Source: Verrucomicrobiota bacterium
Lineage (GTDB): Bacteria > Verrucomicrobiota > Verrucomicrobiia > Limisphaerales > J093
Direction of reading: 5' to 3'
NCBI GenBank assembly: GCA_027493615.1
Contig: JAOSKK010000012.1
Location: 124,001 to 188,000, forward strand
DNA: 64,000 nt
Shown here: positions 19,424 through 29,974 of the stretch, piece after piece
Layout: each line of letters starts with the position of its first letter
Numbering within the stretch: the stretch's first letter is position 1
The notes under the pieces: generated by a model
Seen by the model: the letters and a program-made list of their open reading frames with translations, nothing else
The model's database searches: none
Told to the model about the DNA's origin: nothing
Program-made: the position numbers and the translations under genes

Positions 19424-19452
19424 CTTTCGCGTCCCTTCGCGTCTTTCGCGGT
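19424..19452. repeat. Short direct repeat of TTCGCG(T)
   Basis: Three adjacent units, CTTTCGCGTC, CCTTCGCGTC and TTTCGCGGTT, with 10-bp period, in the gap between lysR and the convergent ABC permease. Repeats of this look are scattered between genes in several phyla. Nothing else is recognisable in 19346-19476. Confidence 0.5.
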
Positions 19453-19476
19453 TGCCGCGTCGGTACGGACACCCCC

Positions 19477-22400
19477 TCATGTGTTCCGGAGGGCGGCAAG
19501 CAGGTGACCGCGCAACGCGACCTCGGCGGCCAATGCGGTCCACAGGACGCCGTTGAGCAGAATGGTCAGGAGGGTCAAAGCGAGTGACCGATACGGCACC
19601 TGGGCGCCCAGGGCCCACACGCTCGGCATGACCGCCACCAGCGCCGCCAGGACGCCGACGCCCAGCCCGACAACGAGCAGTGCCACATGCTCGCTGAGAA
19701 TGAGCTGGCGCAGCGCCCGCGCCCGAAATCCCACGGCCAGGAGCAGCGCAAGCTCGCTCCGCCGTTCGAACACGTTGCGCAACACGACGGCGCCCAGCCC
19801 CACGCTGCCGAGCAGCAGTCCCAACCCGCCGAGGGCCTGGAAGGTCCCCAGGTAGGTGTTCTGCACGGCGTTGAAGGCGGCGAGACGTTGCATGGTCGGC
19901 GTCATTTCGAGGCCGAAATCCCGCAGCTCGCGCGTCAGGGTGGCCGCGACGCTCTCGGCCTGGCCGGGAGGGGTGTCCACCAGGAAGTAGCGGTAGCCGC
20001 TGGCCGAAGGGTAGCGCCGGACAAACTCGGCCTCGTCGACGATCAGGTTGCCCTGCAGGATGGAATGGGCCACGGCTCCGACGAGGCGCACCTTGAAAGC
20101 ACGACCGCGTTCATCGGTGTAATCGAGGGTGTCACCCACCTGCTTGCCCAGCGCCCACCGGATCGAGGCCAGGTCACCGATGGCCGGCACCTCGTCGTCC
20201 GCGAGAGGCGGACCACGGCGGGGCCGGAACGCGTCCCGTTTGAGTCCCAGCCAGGGTTGCTGCGGATCGACCCCGTCGACGGTGGAGGCGAACGTGAAGG
20301 CGCCACGCTCGGCCAACGCCTCGGGCCGGACACCGAGCAGGCGGGGCACCTGGGCGCGATTCAAGTTGAGGCAACTGGCATCGTCTCCGTCCCGCACCCG
20401 GAAGGGAACAAACGCCACGCCTCGAAGGCCGTTGGCTTCGAGACCCAACGTTTCCTGGCCGGAGGCCTGGTTGAGGTCGTGGACCACCGGCTGGGTGCAT
20501 TCGCCAATCAGCGCAAAGCCACCGGTGCCCGCGGTCCGTCGGCTGGCATCCCGGACGGCGTCGAGTCGGAACACCCCGATGGAAGCCACCAGGAAGCTGC
20601 CGCACGCCAGCAACCCCACCACAGCCAGGCTGCGACGCCGGCGTCTGGTGGCGCTGCGAACGCCCAGGCCCCGCAGGGAAAGCCGGGCGGCGGAGGCGGC
20701 CTGCCCCAGTTGATCAAGCCACGCGGCCCCCCGGCGAGACCGGCGAGCAGCAGGAGCGCTCCCGCGCCGAAGAACAAGCCCGCCGCTCCGCCATCCCCCT
20801 TCCACAGGCCGAGGCCAACCAGCCCCGCCGCCGCGGCGAGGCTCAACAGGGCCAGACCCCGCGCGCGTCCCATGCGTCGGCCCGGGCTCCCGTCCTCGAC
20901 TTCGGTGGTGACGGCCCCTTCCGCGAGCAGTTGGCGCGCGGAGACCCGGAGGTGACGCGCCAAGGCCAGGCCAAGCGTGCCCCAGCAGGCGAGGGTGGCA
21001 GCGGCGATGCCGAAGACAAGCGTGCTGAGGTACTGGTGGTACCGAAGCGGCGTGCCGCCCACGGCTTCGCTCCAGATCGTGGACAGCCCGTGGAGCATGG
21101 CCTGGGCATACCAGGTGCCACCCCACGCACCCAAGGCGCATCCCGCCAGCGCCACCAACGCAGCTTCCATCCAGAGCAACCGTCCCGCCTGCCCCGGCCG
21201 GAACCCCACCGCCAGCAGGGTGCCGATTTCAGTGGCGCGCTGTTCGATGCTGAACTGGAAAAGCACCGCAAGCAGGAGCAGCGCGGCAGCGATGAGGAAG
21301 AAGCTGAACCCCAGGAAGAGCTGGCCGAAATCCTGGGACTGGTCGCTGGCCGCGCGGGCCTGCTCGGCCACGGGCACGAACTGCAGGCCGAAATCCCGGG
21401 GCTGAAGCAGCCGCGCCAGAAGACCGTTCAAGGAAGCCTGGTAGGTCGGCAGGGTCCGAGCCAGGAGGGCGGCGTTCGTCAGGGTCACCGGCGGCAGATG
21501 GAAACGGACGGCGGTAAGGTTCCCGAAGCGGTTTGCCCACAACGCCTGACCGGCTCGGAAGCGAGACGACGGCTTTGGGTGTGCCCCGGTAATCGCGCCA
21601 GTAATCCTCATCCTTGGGTCGGATCCGGCCGCTGTCGATGGGCAGACCGGTGTCCCAGTCCCGGCAATTCTCCGCGTCGGTCATCCCGGGGAAGTCCGGC
21701 ATGAGACCGGGATCGAGCCCCGGCGTGTTCATGGGGAGTATGCCGCGCACCCGGAAGGTGGCGGTCCGTTCCTCGAGCTGGCGGAGGGTCCCGACGATGT
21801 AGTAGCGCAAGCTGAGGGTGTCGCCCGGCCCGGCGTTCAAGTCGTCCGCCAGCCATTGGGTGATCAGGATCTCGTCGTCGGCGAGGTCGGGCGGGGCGAG
21901 CGGGGGTTCGGTGGCGGTGACCATGGAATAAGGGGTGGCGCGGTCGCCGTGCCGGAGTTCATTCACGAAGTACGTCAGCACGCCGGCGGCGGTGACGGCC
22001 GGGAGCGCGTTGGGCAACTGGCTGACGAGCGCGTTCGTCGACCCGGGCCGGCCGAAGACGGCGTCGCTGATGAGAGCATCCAGGAAGACGCGGGGACTGC
22101 GAAGCTCGATCGTCGCGGCGGCGGGGGAGGGCGACCCAGTCAATCTGGGCGTCGGCCAGTTGCCAGCGCTGGGTCAGCACACGGTCCAAGTGCAGACGCA
22201 AGTCCAGCGGCGGCAAACCAACCCGGAGCCCCGGGTTCATCCCCGGCACGATGGTCGCGCCCGGCGGAGCAGGCTGGGCGACGGGCACCTGGCCGGCGAG
22301 GAGCAGGTTGGCCCGGTTGGTCGCGCCCAGCCGCGTCTGCAGGAGGGGCAACGAAACAAAGGCGTTGAAGGGGGCCACCTGACTGGCGGCCAGCCCGAAC

Positions 22401-23003
22401 CGGCCGAACTCGCGATCCTCCAACACCGCCTGCACGCGGAGCCGCAGGGCCACCGTGGTGTCTTCCTCGGGCGCAAGCGGGGCGTCGGCGGACAGGGCTT
22501 GGGGCTTGCGGACCCGCAACAGCACGGTGTCGCCAGGTCCAGCGCGAAGCTGACCGGCCAGCGCGCGGTTCAGCAGCAGCGCGTCCGCCGGCAAGGGTCC
22601 GACGCGCGGCGGGTCGGGGGCCAGGGCCCAGAAACGGGCGTCCACGCCATGCACCTGCACCTGGTTGGCGCGCGCCGAACCGTCCGCATTGACGGCCACC
22701 GCCGGGAGCTGGAGCACTTCGGCCACCGTGGACACCTCCGGACGACCGGCGCCCCGCCTGCGCCAGACCCTGCTGCAGCCCGTGGGCAAGCTGGGAGGTG
22801 AACAACCGGTCCCCCGTGCTCAAGGCATACTCGATGTGGCCCAGCCGCAAGGCCGCCAGCTCCCGCAGACTCCCACGCACCGAGTCGCCCACCCCGAGTG
22901 CGCCGACCAGGACGGTGGCACCGACCGCGGCTCCGAGAAAGGCCCCGAGATGCCCGCGGGCGTGAAACCACAGGCTGCGCCAGATGAAGCGGAACTTCGT
23001 CAT
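19477..23003 (-). CDS. Large two-domain ABC permease (FtsX/LolE type), four frameshifts
   Basis: Reading across four frames (breaks near 22770, 22125, 21570 and 20690) gives one permease of about 1170 residues. It starts MTKFRFIWRSLWFHARGHLG at 23003, overlapping the stop of its ATPase by 4 bp. Two FtsX modules are visible: LGFSFFLIAAALLLLAVLFQ with TEIGTLLAVGFRPGQ, and near the end LGGLGLLLGSVGLGAVVLRN with RSELALLLAVGFRARAL. Large periplasmic domains lie between. This double-FtsX layout is typical of exporters of lipoproteins or other hydrophobic cargo, but the substrate is unknown. Confidence 0.8.
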
Positions 23004-23701
23004 GCCACCTCGCGCAGGGTGCCGTCCCGCAGTTCCAGCACCCGGTGCAGCCGCCGGGCCAGTTCGAGGGAGTGGGTGACAACGATCAGGGTCACGCCCG
23101 TCTCGCGGTTCAACTCCGCCAGCAACTGCGCCAGGTTCTCGGACGCCGCCCGGTCCAGCGCCCCGGTGGGCTCATCCGCCAGCACCAATTGCGGCTCGTT
23201 GATCAGCGCCCGGACCACGGCCGCCCGCTGGCGTTCTCCGCCCGATAGCCGGCCCGGCCGGTAATGCAAGCGCGCCGCAAGCCCGACGCGTTCCAGCAAT
23301 CGCCGGGCCCGGTCGGGCGCGCCGTCGCGCAGCGCTTCGTTGGCGGTCGCCAGCGTGGGCAGCAGCACATTCTCGAGCACCGTGCATTGGGGCAGGAGAT
23401 GGTGCATCTGGAAGACGAACCCGATCTGCCGGTTGCGCACCTCCGCCACCCGCCGGCTGTCCAACGTCGTCAGGTCCTGACCTTCGAGCCTCACTTGGCC
23501 CGCATCGGGTCGGTCCAGCGTGCCGATCAAGTTGAGCAGCGTCGTCTTCCCGCAGCCGGACGGCCCGACAATCGCCAGAGACTCACCGCGGGCCACCTCG
23601 AGGTCGATGCCCGCCAGCACCGGAGGTTCCTGGGCCGCGGCCTGACCGGGGTAGCGCTTGGTTACACCCGTCAGTTGGAGCAAGGGTTCACGCGTCGCCA
23701 T
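23000..23701 (-). CDS. ABC transporter ATP-binding protein (LolD/MacB type)
   Basis: ATPase partner of the large permease directly downstream (4-bp overlap). Intact frame from ATG at 23701 (MATREPLLQLTGVTKRYPG). Walker A IVGPSGCGKTT, Q-loop FVFQMHHLLPQ, signature LSGGERQRAAVVRALI, Walker B LVLADEPTGALDR and H-loop VVTHSLELARR are in order. 233 residues. The FVFQxHHLLP motif is typical of LolD. Confidence 0.9.
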   Translation of the reverse strand: MATREPLLQLTGVTKRYPGQAAAQEPPVLAGIDLEVARGESLAIVGPSGCGKTTLLNLIGTLDRPDAGQVRLEGQDLTTLDSRRVAEVRNRQIGFVFQMHHLLPQCTVLENVLLPTLATANEALRDGAPDRARRLLERVGLAARLHYRPGRLSGGERQRAAVVRALINEPQLVLADEPTGALDRAASENLAQLLAELNRETGVTLIVVTHSLELARRLHRVLELRDGTLREVA

Positions 23702-23908
23702 TGGCACGAAGAGTAGTCCGGACCGACCCCACGTAAAACGAAAAGCCGGGTTGCGGAGATCTGCCGCGGGTCCCTTGGCCGGCCGAGCCTCGGCGGCTTC
23801 GGCATTGACCCCACCCCCTCCGCCTTCGCACACTGACGCCCGTGCTCCGCCCGCCCGATGGCTTGAAAGCGAGAATCGCCCGATCATGACCGATGCCCCG
23901 AACCCGAG

Positions 23909-24525
23909 GTGACGGATGCGACCCTGGTAAGTCGTGCGCAGGCGGGCGATTTGGCAGCGTTCGAAACGCTCATGGCGCGCCACGAACGGCGGGTGTATGC
24001 CCTCGCGTTGCGCATGCTCCGCAACGAGCACGACGCCGAGGACGTCGCCCAGCAGACTTTCATCAGTGCCGTGGAGGGGCTGGCGGGGGTTTCGCGGCGA
24101 CGCCAGCTTCAGCACGTGGATCCTGCGCATCGCCACCTACGCCGCCCTCAAGATCATCCGGAAGCGCCACGGCCTGGACCTGGTGTCGCTCGACGAAGCC
24201 ACCGACGCCACGGCCGACGGCGACGGGGTGCCCCACCCGGAGTACATCGCCGACTGGCGGGCGTCGCCCGAGCAGTTGGTGGCCCACAACGAGACCCGGC
24301 AGCTCATCGACGCCGCCCTGGCCGAGCTCGACGAGAAGCACCGCCTGGTCTTCCTCCTGCGCGACGTCGAGGGCCTCCGTTCGCGAAACCGCCGAGGCCC
24401 TCGGCCTGACCGAGGTCAATGTCAAGGTGCGCCTCCTCCGCGCCCGCCTCCGCCTCCGCGAGCGGTTGACCCGGGAGTTTGGTGATCCCGCCCGGCGGCG
24501 CGAGCCGCATCAGCACGACGCCTGA
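23909..24525 (+). CDS. ECF-type RNA polymerase sigma factor (frameshifted)
   Basis: Extracytoplasmic-function sigma factor. Region 2 reads [20 protein letters not shown] and, after a frame change near 24095, [20 protein letters not shown]; region 4, after another change near 24380, reads [20 protein letters not shown]. The GTG at 23909 opens the frame. A better start may be the ATG at 23886 ([14 protein letters not shown]) if one C is missing from the CCC run near 23905. About 205-213 residues. No anti-sigma gene follows; pgsA is next, 50 bp on. Confidence 0.85.
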
Positions 24526-24577
24526 CGCGAGGTTGACCTTGGCGCGGACGTTCCCGTGCGGTACAACCCCCGGGCCG

Positions 24578-25168
24578 ATGAATCTGCCCAACAAGCTCAC
24601 CGTATCACGGCTGTTCCTGACGGTGCTCTTCTTGCTGGCGCTGTTCCTGGACTCGAGGTTCAGTGACACGCTGGCGTTGGGCTTGTTCGTGGCGGCCAGC
24701 CTGACCGACCTCTTCGACGGCCAGATTGCCCGCCGTCGCCAGCTCATCACCAACTTCGGCATCCTGATGGATCCCCTGGCCGACAAGATCCTGATCTGCT
24801 CGGCCTTCATCGCCTTCGTCGAACGGGACCTCATGTCTGCGTGGATGGTCGTGATCATCGTCGCCCGCGAGCTTGCCATCACCGGCCTGCGGTTGCTCGC
24901 CGCCGCGAAAAACGTCGTGTTGGCGGCGGAGGGGTTCGGCAAACACAAGACCGTCACACAGATCGTGGCGATCATCGCCCTGCTCGTCCTGGTGAGCTAT
25001 CCCGCTTGGGGCTCGGTGGGCCAGGCCATCTTCGGCCTCACGCTCTTTGGCCGTCCGTGGGTGAGCCTCTTTGCGGAGGCTGCCAAGTGGGTGGCAGTAG
25101 TTCTCACGTTTGTCTCCGGCAGCCTCTATCTGTGGCGCAACCGAGCCTTGTATATGGACGACCTCTAG
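24578..25168 (+). CDS. pgsA: CDP-diacylglycerol-glycerol-3-phosphate 3-phosphatidyltransferase
   Basis: Makes phosphatidylglycerol phosphate from CDP-diacylglycerol and glycerol 3-phosphate at the inner membrane. The CDP-alcohol phosphotransferase motif is complete: LFDGQIARRRQ, then GILMDPLADK, matching DGxxAR...G...D...D. The start MNLPNKLTVSRLFLTVLFLL is typical. 196 residues with several membrane helices. The following gene is pgpA, which removes the phosphate from the product, so the two form a short pathway unit. Confidence 0.92.
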   Translation: MNLPNKLTVSRLFLTVLFLLALFLDSRFSDTLALGLFVAASLTDLFDGQIARRRQLITNFGILMDPLADKILICSAFIAFVERDLMSAWMVVIIVARELAITGLRLLAAAKNVVLAAEGFGKHKTVTQIVAIIALLVLVSYPAWGSVGQAIFGLTLFGRPWVSLFAEAAKWVAVVLTFVSGSLYLWRNRALYMDDL

Positions 25169-25202
25169 CGAGGCGCCGTGGCTCAGACGGGCCCCTGCTC
25201 CT

Positions 25203-25723
25203 GTGAAAGCCTTCGTCTTGCTGCTCGCGCTCGGCTTTGGAGCCGGCCGGTGTCCCGTGGCACCCGGAACGATCGGGTCGATCCTTGGCATCGGTTGGAC
25301 CGCGCTGTTGCTGGCCGGCGGTTCCCTGGCCTGGTACGGCGTCGGCACGCTGCTGGGCGTGGCGGTGTCGGTGTGGGCTTGTGGTCAGGCCGAAGGGCTC
25401 CTGGGTCGCAAGGATCCCGGATCCGTGGTGCTGGACGAACTGGTGGCATTGCCCGTCTGTTTCGCGGGCTGGGTGGGCTGGCAGTGGTTCGAGCACCGGG
25501 CGTTGCCCTCACCGGCCGCCCTGTTCGTCAACGGCGGCGGGTGGGTGACCTTTGCCACCTTCCTCGCGTTCCGGTGCTTCGATGTCTTCAAGCCCTGGCC
25601 GGTTGGGCGCAGCCAATCGTTGCCGGGCGGATGGGGATCACCGCGGATGACCTGCTCGCGGCGGTGTATGTGAACATCGTCCTGATCCCGGTCTGGTGGT
25701 GGACGGCCACGCCTTCCCCATGA
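25203..25723 (+). CDS. pgpA: Phosphatidylglycerophosphatase A (frameshifted)
   Basis: Dephosphorylates phosphatidylglycerol phosphate. The family opening GAGRCPVAPGTIGSILGIG, the DPGSVVLDELVALPV motif and FLAFRCFDVFKPWPV are clear. After KPWP the frame breaks at a GGG near 25608; the other frame continues GRMGITADDLLAAVYVNIVL, the expected PgpA end. Start taken as GTG 25203. About 174 residues. It follows pgsA with a 34-bp gap. Confidence 0.88.
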
Positions 25724-25798
25724 ACCGCCGGCGCGGGCCTCGAGCCTGCCCTCCCGCGGTGCGGCCAAGGCGAGGTGGCCTCGCGTCCACCACTCACG

Positions 25799-26032
25799 TC
25801 AGCGCGGTCCGGAGTGAGCGAAGGCGGGCGCGAGACGCAGACCGTCTTGCACCGGGCGCGCCGGCGGTGCCGGGTGCCAGGCATTTCGAAGTCGGGCGTG
25901 GATGTGAGCAAACCACCACGTCGCCCGCTCCGGGCTCGGCCGGCGGTTCGCGGGCGGAGGGTTCCCCGCCGTCTCGCCCAGCGTCAGTTCCAACTGTTCA
26001 GCAGACCCGTTCGTAGCATGGTTCCATTGCAT
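25799..26032 (-). CDS. Small conserved-looking protein with Trp-Trp-Phe core
   Basis: 77 residues from ATG 26032 (in-frame alternative ATG at 26062). The composition is not that of a shadow frame: SAEQLELTLGETAG, then SPERATWWFAHIHARLRNAW and a Pro-rich tail. I recall similar short proteins with a leucine-rich start and an RA(E/T)WWF-x-x-(I/M)(R/H) motif in Verrucomicrobiota; no function is known to me. The leader on its strand has two A-tracts (about 26076-26098: AAAAAAAA and AAAAAA) and a CCCCCTAGCCCCG stretch. The nearest gene on its strand starts upstream at 27240. Confidence 0.55.
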   Translation of the reverse strand: MQWNHATNGSAEQLELTLGETAGNPPPANRRPSPERATWWFAHIHARLRNAWHPAPPARPVQDGLRLAPAFAHSGPR

Positions 26033-26179
26033 GCCCCGAGTCTGGCACAGGGGGTGGGACATCTACGGGGCTAGGGGGTAACTTTTTTCACTTTTTTTTG
26101 GATGGCCAGAGCGCGGCTCGCGAGCCGGCACGGCACTCCTCCACCTTGCGGCATCGCCCAGCACCCGGCGGCACCCGGC

Positions 26180-27240
26180 TCACTCGAACAGTTCGAGCTG
26201 CGCCGTCCGCGGTCGCCGAAAGGCCGCAGCCGAGAGCTCCGGCCAACCCGCCGAGAGCCCGGCTCGCCGGCACCCCACGTGAAACAGCCGGCGTACCTGC
26301 TCCGCGAAGATGCCTTCCCCGCGCATGCGCACCCCGAAGCGAGGATCGTTCAGCCGCCCCCCGCGCACGGCCCGGATGCGCGCCAGCACCTTCGCTTTTC
26401 GATCCGGGAAATGGCGGGCCAGCCAGTCTTCGAAGAGCGGCGCAACCGCGAGCGGCAGTCGCAGCATCTGCAGACCGGCGTACTGCGCGCCGGCGGCGGC
26501 GGCCGCAGCGAGGATCGCGGGCAACTCGTGATCGTTCAGCCCCGGAATGACAGGGGCAACCAGGACCACGACCGGGATGCCCGCCGCAGCCAGCGTGTGG
26601 ATGGCCGAAAGACGCGCCGCCGGCGGCGATGTCCGCGGTTCGAGCACCGCCCGCAGGTCGGGGTCGAGGCTCGTCACCGAGACGCATACCGCCACCGCCT
26701 GGTGCCGCGCCAGTTCGGTCAGGAGATCGACATCGCGCGTCACGAGCCGGTTCTTGGTCACGATGGTCACCGGGTGGCGGCATTCAGCCAGCACGGCCAG
26801 ACAGCAGCGCGTGAGCTGCAACTGGCGTTCGATGGGTTGGTAGGGGTCGGTTACGCCGCTGAGCGACAGCACTTGCGGCTGCCAGCCGGGCGCAGCCAGT
26901 TCACGCCGCAGCAGTTCCGGCGCCCGGTGCTTGACCAAGATGCGGGACTCGAAGTCCAGGCCCGCCGAATAGCCGAGGTACTCGTGGGTCGGCCGCGCGT
27001 AACAGTAGATGCAGCCGTGCTCGCAACCACGATAAGGATTGAGGCTGGCGGAAAACCCAACGTCCGGGCTGTCGTTGTACGTGATGAGCGTCTCGGTCTG
27101 ATCGGGGATGAACTGCGTGCGCGGCAACGGCGCCCGGCTTCGTCCAGGCCGTCCGGGTCGGGTTCGAGGTGCGTGGCGGCGAACCGGTTCTTCGGCTGGA
27201 ACGTCGCGCCACGCGCAGAACGCGACGAGCGGGCTCTCAT
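26180..27240 (-). CDS. Radical SAM protein, PA0069/Rv2578c family (frameshifted)
   Basis: Iron-sulfur radical SAM enzyme. The cluster motif is in LNPYRGCEHGCIYCYARPTH, followed by the family hallmark EYLGYSAGLDFE and VTDPYQPIERQLQLTR. The N-terminus (FQPKNRFAATHLEPD) is in a different frame; the break is near 27125. Begins at ATG 27240, overlapping the stop of the beta-CASP gene by 4 bp. About 352 residues. Members are often near DNA-processing genes and may act on DNA damage or tRNA; the reaction is unknown. The C-terminus ends FRRPRTAQLELFE. Confidence 0.82.
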
Positions 27241-28284
27241 GCCCGAACCTCCGGCCAGCCCAAGGGCAGGGTGAGTTGGTCCGCTTCACCCAGCGCCCAG
27301 GCCGCCACCCCGCGCTCACGAAGGGTCGCCGCGAAATCCGCCGCGAAGCCGTGACAGGTGAAAACCTGTCGGGGCGCCACCTGTTCGACCATCCGCAACA
27401 GGTCCGGAAAATCGGCGTGGTCACTGAGCGGGAAGGCGGCCTCGACGCCGTACCGGTACCGGCAGCGCGGATCGATGGCCCAACCGGTGATCACCGCGGA
27501 GCGGACGGGTTCGAGCCGATGCAGCCAGGGGGAGCGGGCGGCGCTCGGAGGGCAGAGCACGACACACCCGCGAGGGGTGTGCGCGTCGAGCAGTTCGTAA
27601 GGCGGGAACGCACGTCCCAGGTTCTCGTATTCGACCGTCAGCTTCTGAATCTGGGGATGGACCGCCACGCGAAGCCCGGATGCCGCCAGTCCCAACAGCA
27701 GTTCCTGGCTCTTCCCCAGCGAATAGCCCAGCAGGACCGGCGTCCCGCCGCCACGCAGGGTCTCGCGACAGAACCACACGACGGCGTCCCACACCTCGGG
27801 ACGGGGTGGAAAGCAGTACTCCGGCCGCCCGAAGGTCGTTTCCATCACGAGCACATCCGCGGGGCACGGTTGGCAACGTTCGGCCGCCGGGCAGGGGCGG
27901 AGCTGGAAGTCCCCCCGTGTAGAGCAGGGTTTCCTCCTCGGCCTCGACCAGTGCCATCGCGCTGCCGAGGATGTGGCCGGCCGGCAACAACGTCAGCCGG
28001 TAGGGGACTTCGCCGTGATCGAAGGCGCGCGTCTCCCCGAAAGGCAAGAGGTGCTCCGTCCGCTTCCCGCCCAGCCGGGCCTGGAGGAAACGGACCGTGG
28101 CGAGGCTTGCGATCACCTCCTCGTGTCGGGCCACGTGATCCGCATGGGCATGGCTCACGAACGCCCGTTCCGGACGTTTCACGGAGCGGGTGGCGTCGAG
28201 CCAGAGGCCGAGGCGTGGCAGGTGCAGGCCGCCGCGCTGGTAGCGAAACGCCAGCGCAGCCCCCGGGGAAGTGCACGCCGTCAC
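27237..28284 (-). CDS. MBL-fold beta-CASP exonuclease-like protein (frameshifted)
   Basis: Metallo-beta-lactamase nuclease of the COG1236 (Ysh1-like) type, often called ligase-associated exonuclease. The zinc motif is AFVSHAHADHVARHEEVIA; later LLYTGDFQLRP (after repair of a six-G run near 27912, one G too many), then VLVMETTFG and LLGYSLGKSQELL of the beta-CASP domain, and FPLSDHADFPDLL. Start assigned to GTG at 28284; none of the nearby codons is a convincing ATG. About 349 residues. It is coupled to the radical SAM gene; no DNA ligase is visible here. Confidence 0.82.
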
Positions 28285-28336
28285 GTCTCGACCTCCAGCG
28301 ACGGGCCGGTCCAGGCCCGCGGACTCGGTACCCGCA

Positions 28337-28434
28337 GCAGGCGCCGAGGTGAGGAGACCTTCCGGGGCGTGGGCGTTGCCTGCTCGCCTCCTGACGTCGG
28401 CGGCTACGATTCGCCTCCTGACGTCGGCGCCTAC
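28337..28434. repeat. Palindromic repeat family 1, copy C
   Basis: Left arm GCAGGCGCCGAGGTGAGGAG (28337-28356) and two right arms CGCCTCCTGACGTCGGCGGC (28385) and CGCCTCCTGACGTCGGCGCC (28412), 27 bp apart. The same CTAC end and the following CCCGTCGCGGTTGCATGC link it to copy B. Located between two minus-strand genes. Confidence 0.8.
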
Positions 28435-28473
28435 AGCCCGTCGCGGTTGCATGCGGAGCGGGGAATGCCCGGG

Positions 28474-29574
28474 CTACACGCCGCCGATGTACTTGCGATC
28501 TTCCCAGACCGCCTTCAGCGAGGTGAGGTTGCGACGGTCCAAGAGGGACTTGGCGGCGGCGCCGAGGCGGCCGTGTTTGAGGTGCTGCCAGGCATCGTGG
28601 AGGCTCACCGCGGCGAACTGCAGGACGCTGGGGTCACGGTAACAGTCGATCATGCAGCGGGTGCAGCCGTCGCGGATGAGCTTGGAGGCGTCGAAGTCAT
28701 AGATGTTGCACATCGGCGTCTCCCAGTAGTGGCAGCGGTACAGATCGAGTTTCCAGTCGAGATAGAAGTACTTGAAGCCGCCAAGGCAGCCGAACCGCTC
28801 GGGTTCGCCGCGGAGGTGGCGCTGCATCTCGGTAAGCGACTCGAACGGGTTGACGACCGGATAGCCGCTGCGGCGCTTCATCCGCTTGATCCGCTCGAAG
28901 ACCTCGAGGAGCTCGTCGCGGGAGTAGTTCACCAGGCCGCTGTTGCTGAAACTCAGGTAGGTCGACCCGAGGGTCGTCAGCGGATAGCTGAAGGTGCAGG
29001 TGGTGAAGCCCAGGCCCTCGAGGAACGGCGGCAGCCGGTCGTAATCCTCGATCAACCGGCTGGCCGTGATGCTGGCCGTGGTCTGGATGCCGAGCCGGGC
29101 CAGGACCTCATTGGCATGGCGGATCTTGCGGCAGACATCCGGCAGGCCGCGGTTCTGCTCGTGCCTGGCCACGTCATGGGCGTCGATCGACATGATTACG
29201 CTGCTCAGCCCGTCGCGGGCCAGGCCGTGCAGGTTCTCGTCCGTCCACAGCGCGCCGTTGGTGCAGAGCATGGGCCGCAGCCCCCGTTCGGCCGCGTACC
29301 GCACCATGGCCCGGAGATCCCGGTGCACCATGGGCTCGCCGCCGACGAACAGCAGGTAGCCGATGTGATTGCGCACGCAGATGTCCACCACGTCCCGCGC
29401 CTCGGCGAGCGTGACGCTGCGACGGGCTTTCGGGTCGAACTTCGAGCGGGCGAACCCGCAGAAGTCACAATCCGCGTTGCACAGGTTGGTGATGGCAAAC
29501 TGGAGATAACCGGGACCGCCGTGGTCCAGCACCTCACCGAGCAGCCGCAGCACACCTTTCTTGGGCGGGACCAC
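28474..29574 (-). CDS. Radical SAM protein of unknown function
   Basis: Iron-sulfur radical SAM enzyme with the cluster motif FAITNLCNADCDFCGFARSK near the N-terminus and GYLLFVGGEPMVHRDLRAMV after it. The C-terminal part has extra cysteines (RFGCLGGFK; RCHYWETPMC; DGCTRCMIDC), which suggests a second, SPASM-like cluster site. The GTG at 29574 opens the frame (MVPPKKGVLRLL); an ATG at 29647 (MSNVPIATPRP) lies one base out of frame and may be the true start if a homopolymer error is present. 366 residues. Divergent from the EboB-like pair. Confidence 0.75.
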   Translation of the reverse strand: MVPPKKGVLRLLGEVLDHGGPGYLQFAITNLCNADCDFCGFARSKFDPKARRSVTLAEARDVVDICVRNHIGYLLFVGGEPMVHRDLRAMVRYAAERGLRPMLCTNGALWTDENLHGLARDGLSSVIMSIDAHDVARHEQNRGLPDVCRKIRHANEVLARLGIQTTASITASRLIEDYDRLPPFLEGLGFTTCTFSYPLTTLGSTYLSFSNSGLVNYSRDELLEVFERIKRMKRRSGYPVVNPFESLTEMQRHLRGEPERFGCLGGFKYFYLDWKLDLYRCHYWETPMCNIYDFDASKLIRDGCTRCMIDCYRDPSVLQFAAVSLHDAWQHLKHGRLGAAAKSLLDRRNLTSLKAVWEDRKYIGGV

Positions 29575-29724
29575 GGGTCCCGGCGGGTCGGCCGGGGACT
29601 GGCCACGGCGGGTCGGGCCGGGGCGTTGCGATGGGGACGTTGCTCATGCCAAGCTTCAGCATCATTGGGGGCAGCCGCAGCCGCCGGCAATAGTTAGTTT
29701 CCCGGGGCGCGTGTCGCTAGGAAA

Positions 29725-29752
29725 GAGGGCCACCTGAACGCAGGTGGCCCTC
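29725..29752 (-). terminator. Perfect 12-bp hairpin in a divergent intergenic region
   Basis: GAGGGCCACCTG-AACG-CAGGTGGCCCTC is a perfect 12-bp stem with a four-base loop. On the minus strand it is followed by TTTCCT. It sits between divergent genes (starts near 29574/29647 and 29975), where no terminator is expected, so it could end an unrecognised minus-strand small transcript from 29760-29960. The rest of 29648-29974 shows nothing I can name. Confidence 0.45.
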
Positions 29753-29974
29753 CACCGGATGAGGAACGCGAGAGGAAATTCCACGGCTGCTCGTGACCGG
29801 CGCGCTCGCACCCTCGTCCTGCCGCGGCGGCCGAGCTACCCAAATGAGTGCCGTCCTCAGGCTGGTCGGCGCAAAGGATGGTCCCGATCGCGCCCTCGCG
29901 CAAGTGGAACGTCGGCCAACTTCTGGTTGCCGCCCGCGTTGTCGGCCCGCTATCCTGCGAACCGCCTTCGGCCT

